From Metabacillus arenae (GTDB lineage Bacteria > Bacillota > Bacilli > Bacillales > Bacillaceae), in NCBI RefSeq assembly GCF_014773385.1, contig NZ_JACXAI010000005.1, positions 1 through 64,000 of the forward strand: a stretch of DNA of 64,000 nucleotides. Reading direction: 5' to 3'. Of this stretch, positions 49,761-58,503 are shown piece after piece. The notes under the pieces are model-generated. The model was given only the letters and a program-made list of their open reading frames with translations. It made no database searches and was not told the origin of the DNA. A program made the position numbers and the translations under genes. Numbering within the stretch: the stretch's first letter is position 1; the number at the start of each line of letters is the position of its first letter.

Positions 49761-50029
49761 AAAATAACCTCCTTAAGTTATGTACAAAAACTAATCTCTA
49801 TTTAGAATACTCCTCTTGTCATCGAATTTAAACAAGGTTCTTTCTATCAAACGCTTTCAAGATAAATTCATTTTTTTCTAAAAAGAATGACAATTCAATT
49901 GGTTTTTTATTATGAACCAATTATTCTTTAATCATGATGTTCAAGTTTTATTCAATTATTATAAGGATAAACTATGTTATAGTTTAGATATACATATAAC
50001 GCTGTAATCTTTTTACGGGAGTGAAAAAA

Positions 50030-50791
50030 ATGAGCGAAGAAAAACGTACAAATGAAGCTGCTCAAACATTAGACGGCTGGTACTCTTTACATGATTTTCG
50101 TGCCATGGACTGGACTTCTTGGAAGCTGTTAAGCAGTGATGAGCGTCAAGCTGCTATACACGAATTTTTAGGACTTATTGAAAAATGGGGCATCGCAGAA
50201 ACAGAAGAAAGAGGAAGCCAGGCGTTTTATTCAATTGTGGGCCAAAAAGCTGATTTCATGCTTATGATCTTACGGCCTACCATGGAAGAATTAAATGAAA
50301 TTGAAACAGAATTTAACAAATCAAAGCTTGCTGAGTATACAATTCCGACTTTCTCTTATGTATCTGTTGTGGAATTAGGAAATTATATTCCTGGTGATGA
50401 AGACCCTTATCAAAATCCTCATGTGCGTTCACGCTTATATCCAACATTACCAAAAGCTAAACATGTGTGCTTTTATCCAATGGACAAGCGCCGCGCGGCC
50501 GGCGACAACTGGTATATGCTTCCGATGGAGGAACGCCGAAGCTTAATGCGCAGTCATGGAATGATTGGACGGCAGTATGCTGGAAAGGTAAAACAAATTA
50601 TTACCGGCTCTGTTGGCTTTGATGATTATGAATGGGGCGTTACCCTTTTTGCTGATGATGTTTTGCAATTCAAAAAGCTTATTTATGAAATGCGTTTTGA
50701 TGAAGTAAGTGCCCGCTACGGAGAGTTTGGTACGTTCTTTGTCGGAAACATTATGCCTCCTGAAAAAGTGTATTCATTCTTGCATGTGTAG
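50030..50791 (+). CDS. hemQ: Coproheme decarboxylase HemQ
   Basis: Last step of the Gram-positive coproporphyrin-dependent heme pathway. 253 residues of the chlorite-dismutase-like fold ([16 protein letters not shown] at the start; [28 protein letters not shown], in which the His-to-Gly segment holds the proximal heme ligand region). The frame can start at a GTG nine bases upstream; ATG 50030 follows GGGAG by eight bases. Formerly YwfI. Confidence 0.95.
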   Translation: MSEEKRTNEAAQTLDGWYSLHDFRAMDWTSWKLLSSDERQAAIHEFLGLIEKWGIAETEERGSQAFYSIVGQKADFMLMILRPTMEELNEIETEFNKSKLAEYTIPTFSYVSVVELGNYIPGDEDPYQNPHVRSRLYPTLPKAKHVCFYPMDKRRAAGDNWYMLPMEERRSLMRSHGMIGRQYAGKVKQIITGSVGFDDYEWGVTLFADDVLQFKKLIYEMRFDEVSARYGEFGTFFVGNIMPPEKVYSFLHV

Positions 50792-50827
50792 GTTGTTTAT
50801 AAATAAGTAGTCAATAGTATGATTTTT

Positions 50828-50861
50828 AAGCCTCTGTCTAAATAGATAGAGGCTTTTTGTC
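50828..50861 (+). terminator. Intrinsic terminator of hemQ
   Basis: AAGCCTCTgTCTA pairs with TAGATAGAGGCTT across a short loop, then TTTTTG. Confidence 0.85.
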
Positions 50862-50938
50862 ATATCTTTTTTCCCCCTTACATACGCTTGAAAGAGGCCA
50901 AAGGTTTTTAAAAAATTGTCCATTTTTTCGTTGCACAA

Positions 50939-50967
50939 GCATTTACTTATATTCACTTACATAAGTG
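50939..50967 (+). promoter_or_regulatory. Possible sigma-E promoter of cwlJ-gerQ
   Basis: GCATTTA (50939-50945), 14 bases, CATAAGTG (50960-50967), only a partial match to sigma-E elements. A perfect inverted repeat TTCACTTA-CA-TAAGTGAA covers 50952-50969. In B. subtilis the cwlJ-gerQ pair is sigma-E dependent. Confidence 0.35.
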
Positions 50968-51044
50968 AAGCTTTTTAAAAGACTTATTTTCTTCTGAATT
51001 TCAGGTTGAAGCAATTCTTGTGTAATGAAAAGGCAGGTGAAAAA

Positions 51045-51467
51045 ATGGCAGTTATTAAACATACCGAAGAAGATGTGAAGCTTTTAGCCCGTCTATTACG
51101 TGCTGAAGCAGAAGGTGATGGAAAATTAGGAATGCTGATGGTAGGAAATACGGGTGTAAACCGAGTAAGAGCTGCTTGTTTGGATTTTAAAGATATTACA
51201 ACAATTCGAAAAATGGTATAGAGTCCTGGCGGGTTTGAAGCAACTCAAAAAAGTTATTTTTATCAGCGAGCACGATCAGATGAAATTGACCTCGCGCGAA
51301 AAGTTATTGCTGGAAAACGGTATCACCCTGCTGAATACTCCTTATGGTTTTTCAAACCGCCTGGGGCATGTCCTGGGCAGTGGTATAACCAAAGTAATTC
51401 AGGGCGCTTCAAATCACATTGTTTCTATATTCCTACACAATCTGATTGTCCTGGTGTTTATTCTTAA
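51045..51467 (+). pseudogene. cwlJ: cwlJ, spore cortex-lytic hydrolase interrupted by an in-frame TAG
   Basis: CwlJ degrades cortex during germination, in particular in response to Ca-dipicolinate. Residues 1-58 match the start of CwlJ (LLARLLRAEAEG holds the catalytic Glu region; GMLMVGNTGVNRV). TAG at 51219-51221 then stops translation. The same frame continues without another stop for 81 codons, encoding the rest of the hydrolase (SPGGFEATQKSYFYQRAR ... FKSHCFYIPTQSDCPGVYS), ending at 51467, to 140 codons in total, the normal family length. B. subtilis has Tyr-Gln at the break, so Tyr to stop, or loss of three bases from TAY-CAG, explains it. Upstream AGGTG is intact and gerQ follows normally. 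Confidence 0.92.
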
Positions 51468-51485
51468 AAAAGGGAGGAAATTAAA

Positions 51486-51980
51486 GTGAAGTCTGCAAAC
51501 AATCAACATCAGCAAGTTAATCCATATGGTTATGAGATACAAGGGTATCCACAGCCATATATTTATGGGTACCAGCGCCAACAACAGCCGCAGCAATATG
51601 GCACCTATCAGACCCAAACGCCTACTCAAACACAACAAGGCCAGCAAGGTATGCAAGTCCCGCCTATGCCGTCAGCTCCATCACCTGCCCAAGACATACC
51701 AGGGATGCTGCCATTACAAGAATCCTATATAGAGAACATACTTCGCTTAAACCGCGGCAAGGTAGCAACCGTTTATATGACATTTGAAAACAACAAAGAG
51801 TGGAACGCAAAAGTCTTCAAAGGGGCTATTGAAGCAGCAGGACGCGATCACATTATCTTAAGTGATCCAAAAACTGGAAAGAGATATCTCCTTCTCATGG
51901 TCTATCTTGACTACATCACATTCGACGAAGAAATCAACTACGAATATCCATACGACATGGCGACCTATTCACCCAGATAA
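51486..51980 (+). CDS. gerQ: GerQ, spore coat protein needed for CwlJ localisation
   Basis: 164 residues. A Gln/Pro/Tyr-rich N-terminal half (residues 5-70), cross-linked by transglutaminase in B. subtilis, and a conserved C-terminal domain (ESYIENILRLNRGKVATVYMTFENN...YDMATYSPR). GTG start with GGGAGG eight bases upstream. It is 18 bases after the cwlJ stop; GerQ places CwlJ in the coat, so here it may have lost its partner. Confidence 0.94.
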   Translation: MKSANNQHQQVNPYGYEIQGYPQPYIYGYQRQQQPQQYGTYQTQTPTQTQQGQQGMQVPPMPSAPSPAQDIPGMLPLQESYIENILRLNRGKVATVYMTFENNKEWNAKVFKGAIEAAGRDHIILSDPKTGKRYLLLMVYLDYITFDEEINYEYPYDMATYSPR

Positions 51981-51985
51981 CAAGT

Positions 51986-52029
51986 GAGGGTGCCAGGCAC
52001 CAAATTTCAATTTGGTGCCTGGCACCCTC
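51986..52029. repeat. GGTGCC palindrome after gerQ
   Basis: GAGGGTGCCAGGCACCAAAT and ATTTGGTGCCTGGCACCCTC form a perfect palindrome with a three-base centre, five bases after the gerQ stop. No T-run is adjacent on the plus strand. Confidence 0.92.
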
Positions 52030-52121
52030 CCCTATTTTAAAGGATTTACCTCGGAGAACAGAGAAACTTCGCTCAGAAATTCTAATATTCGCATTGGAGC
52101 CTGACCCCATTAATGAATTTT

Positions 52122-52152
52122 GGTGCCTGGCACCGAAAAAGGCACCGAAAAA
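52122..52152. repeat. GGTGCCTGGCACC copy with partial GGCACC repeat
   Basis: GGTGCCTGGCACC at 52122-52134 followed by GAAAAAGGCACCGAAAAA, an incomplete extra half-site. Confidence 0.85.
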
Positions 52153-52205
52153 TAGCAAACTTTAATGCGTTAATACTTTAATATAAATAAACCTTCTAAA
52201 ACCAC

Positions 52206-52243
52206 GAAATAAGACCATTCGAAAACTCGAATGGTCTTATTTC
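52206..52243. terminator. Terminator between gerQ and ywdK
   Basis: GAAATAAGACCATTCGA pairs perfectly with TCGAATGGTCTTATTTC; A/T-rich ends on both strands. It serves the converging gerQ and ywdK. Confidence 0.8.
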
Positions 52244-52270
52244 ACGGCAAAAAGGATGGGCCATTTTATC

Positions 52271-52642
52271 TTAAAGGTATTTAACCGCAGCAATAATAAT
52301 CATCACCCATGAGGCAAGGAAGGCGATGCCGCCGAGCGGAGTGATGGCTCCCAGCACGCTGATTTGGGTAAGTGCCAGGACATACAAGCTGCCGGAGAAC
52401 AGAATAATTCCTGTAAGCATAATCCAGCCGGCCGTAGGAATAAGGCCTGCCTCGGGAAGCTTATCTGCAAGGAATGCAATGACAAACAATCCGCCAGCAT
52501 GGAACATTTGATAAGTTACACCTTTTTCCCAAATCTGTATGTACTTTTCTGGAATTTTCCCTTCTAAGCCATGTGCTCCAAAAGCACCCAATGCTACTGA
52601 TAAGAAGGCATTCACAGCTGCCAATACAAGAAAAATTTTCAT
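52271..52642 (-). CDS. ywdK: DUF423 membrane protein YwdK
   Basis: 123 residues with four membrane helices and the DUF423 pattern ALGAFGAHGLE...PEKYIQIWEKGVTYQMFHAGGL. Function unknown. GGAGT precedes the ATG. It lies downstream of the ywdJ transporter in the same direction, as in B. subtilis. Confidence 0.88.
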   Translation of the reverse strand: MKIFLVLAAVNAFLSVALGAFGAHGLEGKIPEKYIQIWEKGVTYQMFHAGGLFVIAFLADKLPEAGLIPTAGWIMLTGIILFSGSLYVLALTQISVLGAITPLGGIAFLASWVMIIIAAVKYL

Positions 52643-52736
52643 TTTATTCGACTCCTATCACACAACCATTCTTAACTCTATCTTACATTAGGAAAACAAA
52701 ATTTCAATCAAAGCAGGCAGCAGTCTCACAAAATTG

Positions 52737-54026
52737 TTAAATTTGCCGGCTTCTTTCTCTTCTCAAAGAAAATTGGTCTACGAATATGGCTACAATTGTG
52801 CCTAAAACTAACCCATTATTTAAGAGGGAAATTAACAGCGGCGGTACTGATGCAAAGGCATCTTCCGGTGTAAACATAGCCCCTACACCGGTTAAAAGCG
52901 CCAAGCCAATGACAGTTCTAATTCTTCGATGATCCTTATATTGATCATATTCAGACAGTGCCATTCCTATCATGCTTGAGAAAATAACAAAATTAACAGC
53001 AAAGCCCACCGGAGTCGGCAAGGCAGAAAACGTTTGGATAACAGAAGGTATAAAGCTAATCCCAATAATCAAGAGGCTTCCTAATATAAAAGGTTTTTTA
53101 GATGACAGCTTTGTCGTAGAAATAAATCCGGCTGCTCCAGAAATCGGAACAGGGCCGATCGCACCGAACACTCCGCTGATCATATGGTTAATAGCTGAGG
53201 CAAAACCTGCAGACTTTGAGTGATCCTTATGTGTTTCTCCTGTCAGCTTTTCCACCGCAATTTCAACTACCTTAATGCTTGCCAGCATATTTACAATGAG
53301 TAGTATCGTGATAAAGAAGGCAGTTGGAAGCAAGCTCCAATCCAAAAAAGGCGGGCCAAAAGGAAACCACCTTGGGTAAGCCAGCACGCTTTCAGCAGCT
53401 TGGATGGGCTTAGCCTCGCCAAACAAATAAAACAAGATCCACCCAAATGCAAGGCCAATTAAAATCGAATATTGTTTTAAAAATGTTTCTTTTCTTCTAG
53501 ATAAAAATAATGTGAAAGCAATGGTTATCATGGCGAGTAAAAACACAAATAAATCCACCTCATTGCTTTTATAGCCCACTCCCATTATTCCACCTACGAT
53601 CGGACCACTTAACTGAAAAACCAAAAGCAACAAATAGGTTCCTGTTACTACAGGGGTAAACAGTTTTGCTAACTTTTGAATCCATCCGAAAAGGCTGAAC
53701 AAGAAGAAAAAGCCCGCACTCATATACATGGCACTTTGAAGAGCTCTCAACGTCTCAATATTGGAAGCATATAAAGTTGTACTTAAACCCGCATAAATGG
53801 CAAATACTCCCCACCATAATCCAGCCGGCCCTTCATTTATCGGCAAACGGTGCCCATATAAACTTTGGACTAAGGCTGCTACCCCAAGGACAAAGACTGT
53901 ATTTTGAACAAGCACGGCTGTGTCTTCAGGACCTAGAGAATAGGCTTGTGCAATTGCAATTGGCACAACAATTGTGGAAGTAATAATAAAAGCCATCCAC
54001 TGCAAGGCAGCAAAAAATAATTTCAC
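52737..54026 (-). CDS. ywdJ: Uracil/xanthine permease family transporter YwdJ (NCS2)
   Basis: 429 residues with about 12 membrane segments. NCS2 family features are recognisable (AxGPVPISGAAGF-like segment and a central IKVVEIAVEKLTG). It probably transports nucleobases or related compounds, but the substrate is not known. No purine riboswitch is visible in the 300 bases upstream. Confidence 0.82.
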   Translation of the reverse strand: MKLFFAALQWMAFIITSTIVVPIAIAQAYSLGPEDTAVLVQNTVFVLGVAALVQSLYGHRLPINEGPAGLWWGVFAIYAGLSTTLYASNIETLRALQSAMYMSAGFFFLFSLFGWIQKLAKLFTPVVTGTYLLLLVFQLSGPIVGGIMGVGYKSNEVDLFVFLLAMITIAFTLFLSRRKETFLKQYSILIGLAFGWILFYLFGEAKPIQAAESVLAYPRWFPFGPPFLDWSLLPTAFFITILLIVNMLASIKVVEIAVEKLTGETHKDHSKSAGFASAINHMISGVFGAIGPVPISGAAGFISTTKLSSKKPFILGSLLIIGISFIPSVIQTFSALPTPVGFAVNFVIFSSMIGMALSEYDQYKDHRRIRTVIGLALLTGVGAMFTPEDAFASVPPLLISLLNNGLVLGTIVAIFVDQFSLRRERSRQI

Positions 54027-54326
54027 TTACATCGATCTCCTCTAACTTCCAATTATATAAGGTTCTTTTAAGCGTTTCCATGCTGCAAAATGGTTTTAAT
54101 TGTAAGGAACTGATCTATACGATAGATATACTTATTAAAAAGAGCACTGCTAAGTTCCTTTTTCCTTCCTTTCCTAGGATATCATACTATCACTAATATT
54201 TAGAAAAAAACCCCTCTTCCCTCCCTTAAACTACCAATATCTTTAAACAGTTAGAATAGTTAGCGGTTTCTCAATCGGTAAAAACTACCTCTATTCTTCC
54301 CTCCTATTCTTTGGTTTAATAGCCTT
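54027..54326. other. Intergenic region between ywdJ and the LysM-CAP gene
   Basis: Divergent promoter region, AT-rich. No clear hexamer pair, riboswitch or strong ribosome binding site for the LysM-CAP gene is seen. Confidence 0.45.
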
Positions 54327-54953
54327 ATGAAAAACTTTATATCTTTTAATCTCATTTTGTTGGTCGTTGCCCTTGCCTTTGGAATTAGCACAACTGCCGT
54401 TGCTGCTGGGAATACATACACCGTGAAAAACAGTGATACAATGTGGAAAATCGCTTTAAAATACCAAGTTGGAGTGCCAGAAATCATCGAAGCCAATCCT
54501 CAAATCAAAAACCCTAATATGATCTATCCTGGTCAATCTGTGAAAATACCTGCTGTTCAAAATACAACATTAAACTTTGAAAACCAGGTCGTAAAACTAG
54601 TAAACCAGGAAAGAGCAAAATATGGGTTAGCTCCTCTTAAAGAAAATTGGGAGCTTGCGAGAGTAGCCCGCTATAAATCAGAAGATATGAGAGATAGAGG
54701 CTATTTCAGCCACACATCTCCTACTTACGGCTCGCCTTTTGATATGATGAAGAGCTTTGGTATCCGTTATACTGCAGCAGGAGAAAACATTGCAGCTGGA
54801 CAAGCTACTCCGAATGAAGTGGTAAAAGCATGGATGAATAGTGAAGGCCACCGCAAAAACATTCTATCTTCTACTTACACAGAAATTGGGGTCGGCTATG
54901 TAAAAGGCGGATCTTACGGACATTATTGGACACAGATGTTTATAAAGCGATAA
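54327..54953 (+). CDS. Secreted LysM and CAP (SCP/PR-1) domain protein
   Basis: 208 residues: signal peptide (1-27, TTAVAA), one LysM peptidoglycan-binding domain (about 28-73, NTYTVKNSDTMWKIALKYQ...YPGQSVKIP) and a CAP domain (about 82-208) with VKLVNQERAKYGLAPLK, YFSHTSPTYGSPFDMM, ENIAAGQATPNEVV and HRKNILSSTYTEIGVGY. Similar to YkwD/SafA-like Bacillus proteins; the cell-wall role is unknown. No good Shine-Dalgarno lies before this ATG. Confidence 0.88.
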   Translation: MKNFISFNLILLVVALAFGISTTAVAAGNTYTVKNSDTMWKIALKYQVGVPEIIEANPQIKNPNMIYPGQSVKIPAVQNTTLNFENQVVKLVNQERAKYGLAPLKENWELARVARYKSEDMRDRGYFSHTSPTYGSPFDMMKSFGIRYTAAGENIAAGQATPNEVVKAWMNSEGHRKNILSSTYTEIGVGYVKGGSYGHYWTQMFIKR

Positions 54954-54957
54954 GAGT

Positions 54958-54988
54958 AAAGGAGCCCAGAAAGGGTTCCTTTTTTCTT
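54958..54988 (+). terminator. Intrinsic terminator of the LysM-CAP gene
   Basis: AAGGAGCCC pairs with GGGTTCCTT (one mismatch) and is followed by TTTTTCTT. Confidence 0.88.
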
Positions 54989-55019
54989 AAGAAAGTTTAG
55001 TTAATTAAGTTAACGTGGT

Positions 55020-55215
55020 AAAAACTAGCCATTGATGTCCAGCGCAGGCGGACAAGACGTCCTAGTGCCGGCAGACATAAGGACGTGACGCCGGCCAAGC
55101 GCTTCGGCCCTTAGGTCATAAGTAAATCCGCCCGAGAAGGTTAATGAACAACCCTTCCAGCCGACTCGCCCGAATACTTATCGCCGATATGCGGAAGCCT
55201 TGCGCTTTTCGTTCT
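55020..55215. repeat. GC-rich dispersed intergenic element (inverted copy)
   Basis: Starts GTCCAGCGCAGGCGGACAAG, then CTAGTGCCGGCAGACATAAGG, then GCGACTCGCCCG-type segments, and ends GCGCTTTTCGTTCTTT. The first 60 bases are the reverse complement, with a few changes, of 36555-36625. Occupies most of the spacer between the LysM-CAP and DUF3817 genes; no gene. Confidence 0.7.
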
Positions 55216-55329
55216 TTGATGTAAATTTCAAAAAAATCATGAGCTCAAATGTTCACGATTTGTACAATGTTTTCAAGTGATGAATCGTTTATGATGAAAT
55301 AGACTATATAAAAAGAATAGGTGACTGTT

Positions 55330-55623
55330 ATGTTAAAAACAGCTATTGGCAGATTACGTGTGATTGGAATATTAGAGGGGATTTCCTATCTTGTTCTTCT
55401 TGGAATCGCAATGCCCTTGAAGCATTTTATGGATATCCCGATGGCCGTTACCATTGCAGGTGGATTACATGGCGGTTTATTTGTTTTATTTGTCCTTTCT
55501 ACAGCTGAAGTGAAATTTAGACATAAATGGTCATTCCTTTGGGCAATTGGTGCCGTCATTGCCTCCGTGATACCATTTGGGACATTTGTGCTAGACAGAC
55601 AATTAAAAGAACGGATGGTTTAG
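55330..55623 (+). CDS. DUF3817 domain membrane protein
   Basis: 97 residues with three hydrophobic helices and the pattern IGRLRVIGILEGISYLVLL...HGGLFVLFV found in DUF3817 (YdzA-like) proteins. Function unknown. A GTG nine bases upstream is in frame, but AGGTG six bases before ATG 55330 fits better. Confidence 0.82.
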   Translation: MLKTAIGRLRVIGILEGISYLVLLGIAMPLKHFMDIPMAVTIAGGLHGGLFVLFVLSTAEVKFRHKWSFLWAIGAVIASVIPFGTFVLDRQLKERMV

Positions 55624-55693
55624 GTTAGACAGGAGACCGGTGTAAGAAAAGTGTTGTTGATGTCGATTTAGTTGGCTTTTATTGATTTGATGC

Positions 55694-55730
55694 GAAGTTC
55701 AAAGATATATTCTATTTTCGAAGATAAGTA
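55694..55730. repeat. TATCTTCGAA phased repeat (locus 2)
   Basis: On the minus strand TTATCTTCGAAAATAGAATA is followed 20 bp on by TATCTTTGAACTTCG. Same unit and spacing as 38875-38972. Confidence 0.65.
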
Positions 55731-55863
55731 TTATAAAATTACATTTTGGAAATAAGTTAAAAAAGCTTAGATACTTTTTAGAAAGCAAGTCTGAGAGTGT
55801 TTTTATTAGTAAATAAGCTTTTTCCCAAAAGTCGACGCTAAAGACGGATAGGTTATAAGATAT

Positions 55864-55899
55864 AAAAACGCATGGATAGAGGGACATCCATGCGTTTTT
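55864..55899. terminator. Bidirectional terminator
   Basis: AAAAACGCATGGAT and ATCCATGCGTTTTT form a perfect stem with T-rich ends. It lies between converging DUF3817 and the small gene at 56031. The rest of 55624-56030 shows nothing else. Confidence 0.85.
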
Positions 55900-56030
55900 A
55901 TATCTTTGCGAAAACTATTAGGGCAGAAGCAATTAATCAATTTTCCCTAACAGGTTTGAAAATGTCCTTGAATTGCCAGAAAGTTACCGATTGATTACCG
56001 TCTATTCCAACTACACATTTTCTTTCAAAT

Positions 56031-56315
56031 TCACCTTGTTTGCAGATAGACTTTAAGAGCATCCGTTAGACCATTCATACCTTCACTTGTGTGAATCATA
56101 TAGTGGTCCCCTTCAAGATGTGTATCAAACCTTTTAAAGCCTTCACTATGCAAAAAATCTTCAAGATCTGTTATTTTTTCTGAAACGGAAAGAAGTTTTT
56201 TTAGGCCTACATAATTGTCATTTACGTATACCTCATAGCGGTCATGCCAAGTATTTGTATCGAAAGCCAGACTGAATTCCTCATCTGGCTGTTTAGGGTA
56301 ATAATGAAAATACAT
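56031..56315 (-). CDS. Hypothetical protein downstream of ywdI
   Basis: 94 residues, soluble, no signal peptide or motif I know; contains FDTNTWHDRYEVYVNDNYVG and ITDLEDFLHSEGF. Start ATG 56315 follows GGAGG by six bases; the frame is open 15 codons further. Probably co-transcribed with ywdI, whose stop lies 93 bases upstream. Confidence 0.6.
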   Translation of the reverse strand: MYFHYYPKQPDEEFSLAFDTNTWHDRYEVYVNDNYVGLKKLLSVSEKITDLEDFLHSEGFKRFDTHLEGDHYMIHTSEGMNGLTDALKVYLQTR

Positions 56316-56407
56316 ATTAAACCTCCAAAAGTTGTTTATCATCATTGTTTCCTTTTCCAAACAGATTATGAAGGCTGTCCTTTTTTGGAGATTATTACTA
56401 ACGAATA

Positions 56408-56704
56408 CTAAAAATCAAAAATTGAATCGCCGTTTGCATCACTTTCTTTGGAAGATGACGATTGTTTTTTGGAAGGCGCTGATCCCATCATTTTTTGCAG
56501 CTCCCATTGATCTACTAGGGGATTCGTTTCCTTTTTAGGTTGAATAGCGGGCTGGTGTTCACTTGACTGTTGTTCAAGAATTACCTCACATAATGATTGA
56601 ACAACCTGTATGTGCATTCGGATTAACTGCTCATCTCCAGCCTTTTTTGCTTCACCGATCTCTTTTTCCATTTTATGTATCAAAGCTGAAATATGGATGT
56701 TCAT
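56408..56704 (-). CDS. ywdI: YwdI family protein (DUF5327)
   Basis: 98 residues: an N-terminal helical segment (ISALIHKMEKEIGEAKKA), then a low-complexity Gln/Pro/Ser-rich part and the C-terminal DSIFDF motif. Conserved in Bacillales near ung; role unknown. Confidence 0.8.
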   Translation of the reverse strand: MNIHISALIHKMEKEIGEAKKAGDEQLIRMHIQVVQSLCEVILEQQSSEHQPAIQPKKETNPLVDQWELQKMMGSAPSKKQSSSSKESDANGDSIFDF

Positions 56705-57057
56705 AGTGTTCCTCCGTAAAAACAGATTATGTTTTTTATTTTAACAGAGCGATTACATTAATTGTTTACCTTTTTCTCTTATCAACAAATTTTAAGCATG
56801 GTGCTCCTGAAGCTCGTTGTACTTGCAAAGAAGGGTCAGCCTTAGATTTAAATCCAAATTCTTTACATCCGTTCGGGTACTGCCTATCCCAAGTTATATA
56901 AAAATGTTTGCAAGCCATACAATTTATTTTCGTATTCATATTTTCACCATTTTGCTTTTCCCTTATTATATCAAGGTATCGAAAAGAATCCTTCTTTCTA
57001 GTTTATCTTTCCTTTTCTATATTAATGAGATGTTGGTCACATTTTACGAAAAAAGAT
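56705..57057. other. Intergenic region between ywdI and the stress gene
   Basis: Open frames here (56817-57086, 56908-57090) have no ribosome binding sites and run through the sigma-B promoter of the next gene; I consider them chance. Confidence 0.6.
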
Positions 57058-57082
57058 GTTTTATACAGGTGTTTTCGGGATA
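57058..57082 (+). promoter_or_regulatory. Sigma-B promoter of the first stress gene
   Basis: GTTTTA (57058-57063), 13-base spacer, GGGATA (57077-57082); sigma-B consensus is GTTTAA and GGGWAW with 12-14 bases between. Confidence 0.78.
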
Positions 57083-57115
57083 TTGATTAATAAACCTTTT
57101 AAGGAGGGAATAGAA

Positions 57116-57466
57116 ATGAAACCAGTTGTAAAGGAATATCAAAATGAAGATTTATTAAAAAATGATGTGAATGACCTGCAAGCTAGAGGAGTTTCTCCGG
57201 AGGATATTTATGTTTTATCACATGATGATGAGCGGACAAATCGAGTTGCCGATGTTTCAAATGCAAGTACCATTGGCTTAAATGAGATGGGATTAGATAC
57301 AGCAGTTGGGAACTTATTTATGAAAAAAGGGGACGAGCTCCGAAATAAGATTCAAGAAGTTGGATTCTCTTCACAAGAAGCTGAGGTATATGAAGAAAAG
57401 CTGGATGAAGGGAAAATCCTTTTATTCGTCACTGACCACCAAAAAGCAAGTGACTGGAGACTTTAG
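57116..57466 (+). CDS. General stress protein 17M-like (YflT family)
   Basis: 116 residues, with the YflT-type alpha-beta plan (DVNDLQARGVSPEDIYVLSHDDERTN...GDELRNKIQEVGFSSQEAEVYEEKLDEGKILLFV). In B. subtilis members are sigma-B induced; no biochemical role is known. AAGGAGG eight bases before ATG 57116 decides the start; the frame is open 20 codons upstream. It is a paralogue of the gene at 59402. Confidence 0.88.
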   Translation: MKPVVKEYQNEDLLKNDVNDLQARGVSPEDIYVLSHDDERTNRVADVSNASTIGLNEMGLDTAVGNLFMKKGDELRNKIQEVGFSSQEAEVYEEKLDEGKILLFVTDHQKASDWRL

Positions 57467-57504
57467 TTGAAAATACTTCAAGTATTCTAAAACTATGTAC
57501 ATCA

Positions 57505-57547
57505 AAAAGAAAGACCTTCGATTTTCTGAAGGTCTTTCTTTTTTTTA
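57505..57547 (+). terminator. Intrinsic terminator of the first stress gene
   Basis: AGAAAGACCTTC pairs perfectly with GAAGGTCTTTCT, then TTTTTT. Confidence 0.92.
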
Positions 57548-57590
57548 TTTAACTGATGATGCCTGAACAAATACATTCTCTGGTATTCCA

Positions 57591-58277
57591 TTATTTATAT
57601 TGTAAAGAAGGAATACACCAGTCGATCTCTTCTTTGCCCTGATTCCTAAGAAAATCATTAGTTTTTGAAAAAGGCTTGCTCCCGAAGAAGCCTCTGCTTG
57701 CTGAAAATGGACTTGGGTGTGGGGATTCTATGATGTAATGCATATCTATATCAATCCACTCTTTTTTTGCTTGTGCATGTTTTCCCCATAAGATGAATAC
57801 CGCAGGCTCATCTCGTTTATTTAAAGATTTAATCACTTCATTGGTGAATGTCTCCCATCCTTTTCCTTGATGTGAATTGGCCTTTCCCTTTCGTACTGTC
57901 AGAACGGTATTTAATAATAGCACTCCTTGTTTGGCCCAATGAATAAGGGAGCCGTGGTCAGGTGTATCACATCCTATATCTTCTTTAAGCTCTTTGTAAA
58001 TATTTCGCAAAGAAGGCGGGATATTTACCCCAGGCTGGACAGAAAAGCTCAAACCATGTGCCTGATTTGGACCATGATAAGGATCCTGTCCTAAAATCAC
58101 TGCCTTTGCCCCTTTAAAGGTTGTATAATGCAGAGCATTAAAGATATCATTTGCTGGAGGGTAAACCGTTTCATTTGTATATTCTTCTTTCAAAAACTCT
58201 CTTAACTGCAAATAATCTTCTGTTTGAAACTGGTCCTCAAGCACGTCAGACCAGTCATTTTGCAAAATCTTTTTCAT
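57591..58277 (-). CDS. ung: Uracil-DNA glycosylase
   Basis: Removes uracil from DNA. The 228 residues have the water-activating motif [16 protein letters not shown] and the [13 protein letters not shown] motif. The frame extends 25 codons further up; GAGAGGGG seven bases before ATG 58277 gives the B. subtilis-like length. Confidence 0.96.
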   Translation of the reverse strand: MKKILQNDWSDVLEDQFQTEDYLQLREFLKEEYTNETVYPPANDIFNALHYTTFKGAKAVILGQDPYHGPNQAHGLSFSVQPGVNIPPSLRNIYKELKEDIGCDTPDHGSLIHWAKQGVLLLNTVLTVRKGKANSHQGKGWETFTNEVIKSLNKRDEPAVFILWGKHAQAKKEWIDIDMHYIIESPHPSPFSASRGFFGSKPFSKTNDFLRNQGKEEIDWCIPSLQYK

Positions 58278-58503
58278 TAAAAAGCCCCTCTCCCCGAAAA
58301 TGGTTTTCCGGTCCATGTCTCTCGGCATTTCTTTCTCTCCTACCCAGATCATATCACAGGAAAAACGTCTATTTATATTTTTCGATAAGTGAAACTTTCG
58401 TTTATTTGATATTTTTACCCCGCTTATCGTTAGCCCATGCCATCAGACGCCAGCGAGCAGTGTTTCTCCCATATTCTTTAGTTCCTGAAAAGCAAAGGAC
58501 CGA

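Noticed and set aside
51006-51221. Reading cwlJ as a frameshift with two separate genes
   Set aside because: The downstream part continues in the same frame as the upstream part, so the lesion is a stop codon and not a frameshift.
51235-51489. Separate 84-codon frame overlapping the cwlJ 3' half
   Set aside because: It is a different frame from the one that encodes the conserved CwlJ residues, so it is a shadow of the broken gene.
54027-54326. Purine riboswitch ahead of the ywdJ permease
   Set aside because: The conserved purine aptamer loops are not present in the upstream sequence.
56817-57090. Two overlapping plus-strand frames of 60-89 codons
   Set aside because: No initiation signals; they cross the sigma-B promoter and ribosome binding site of the stress gene.
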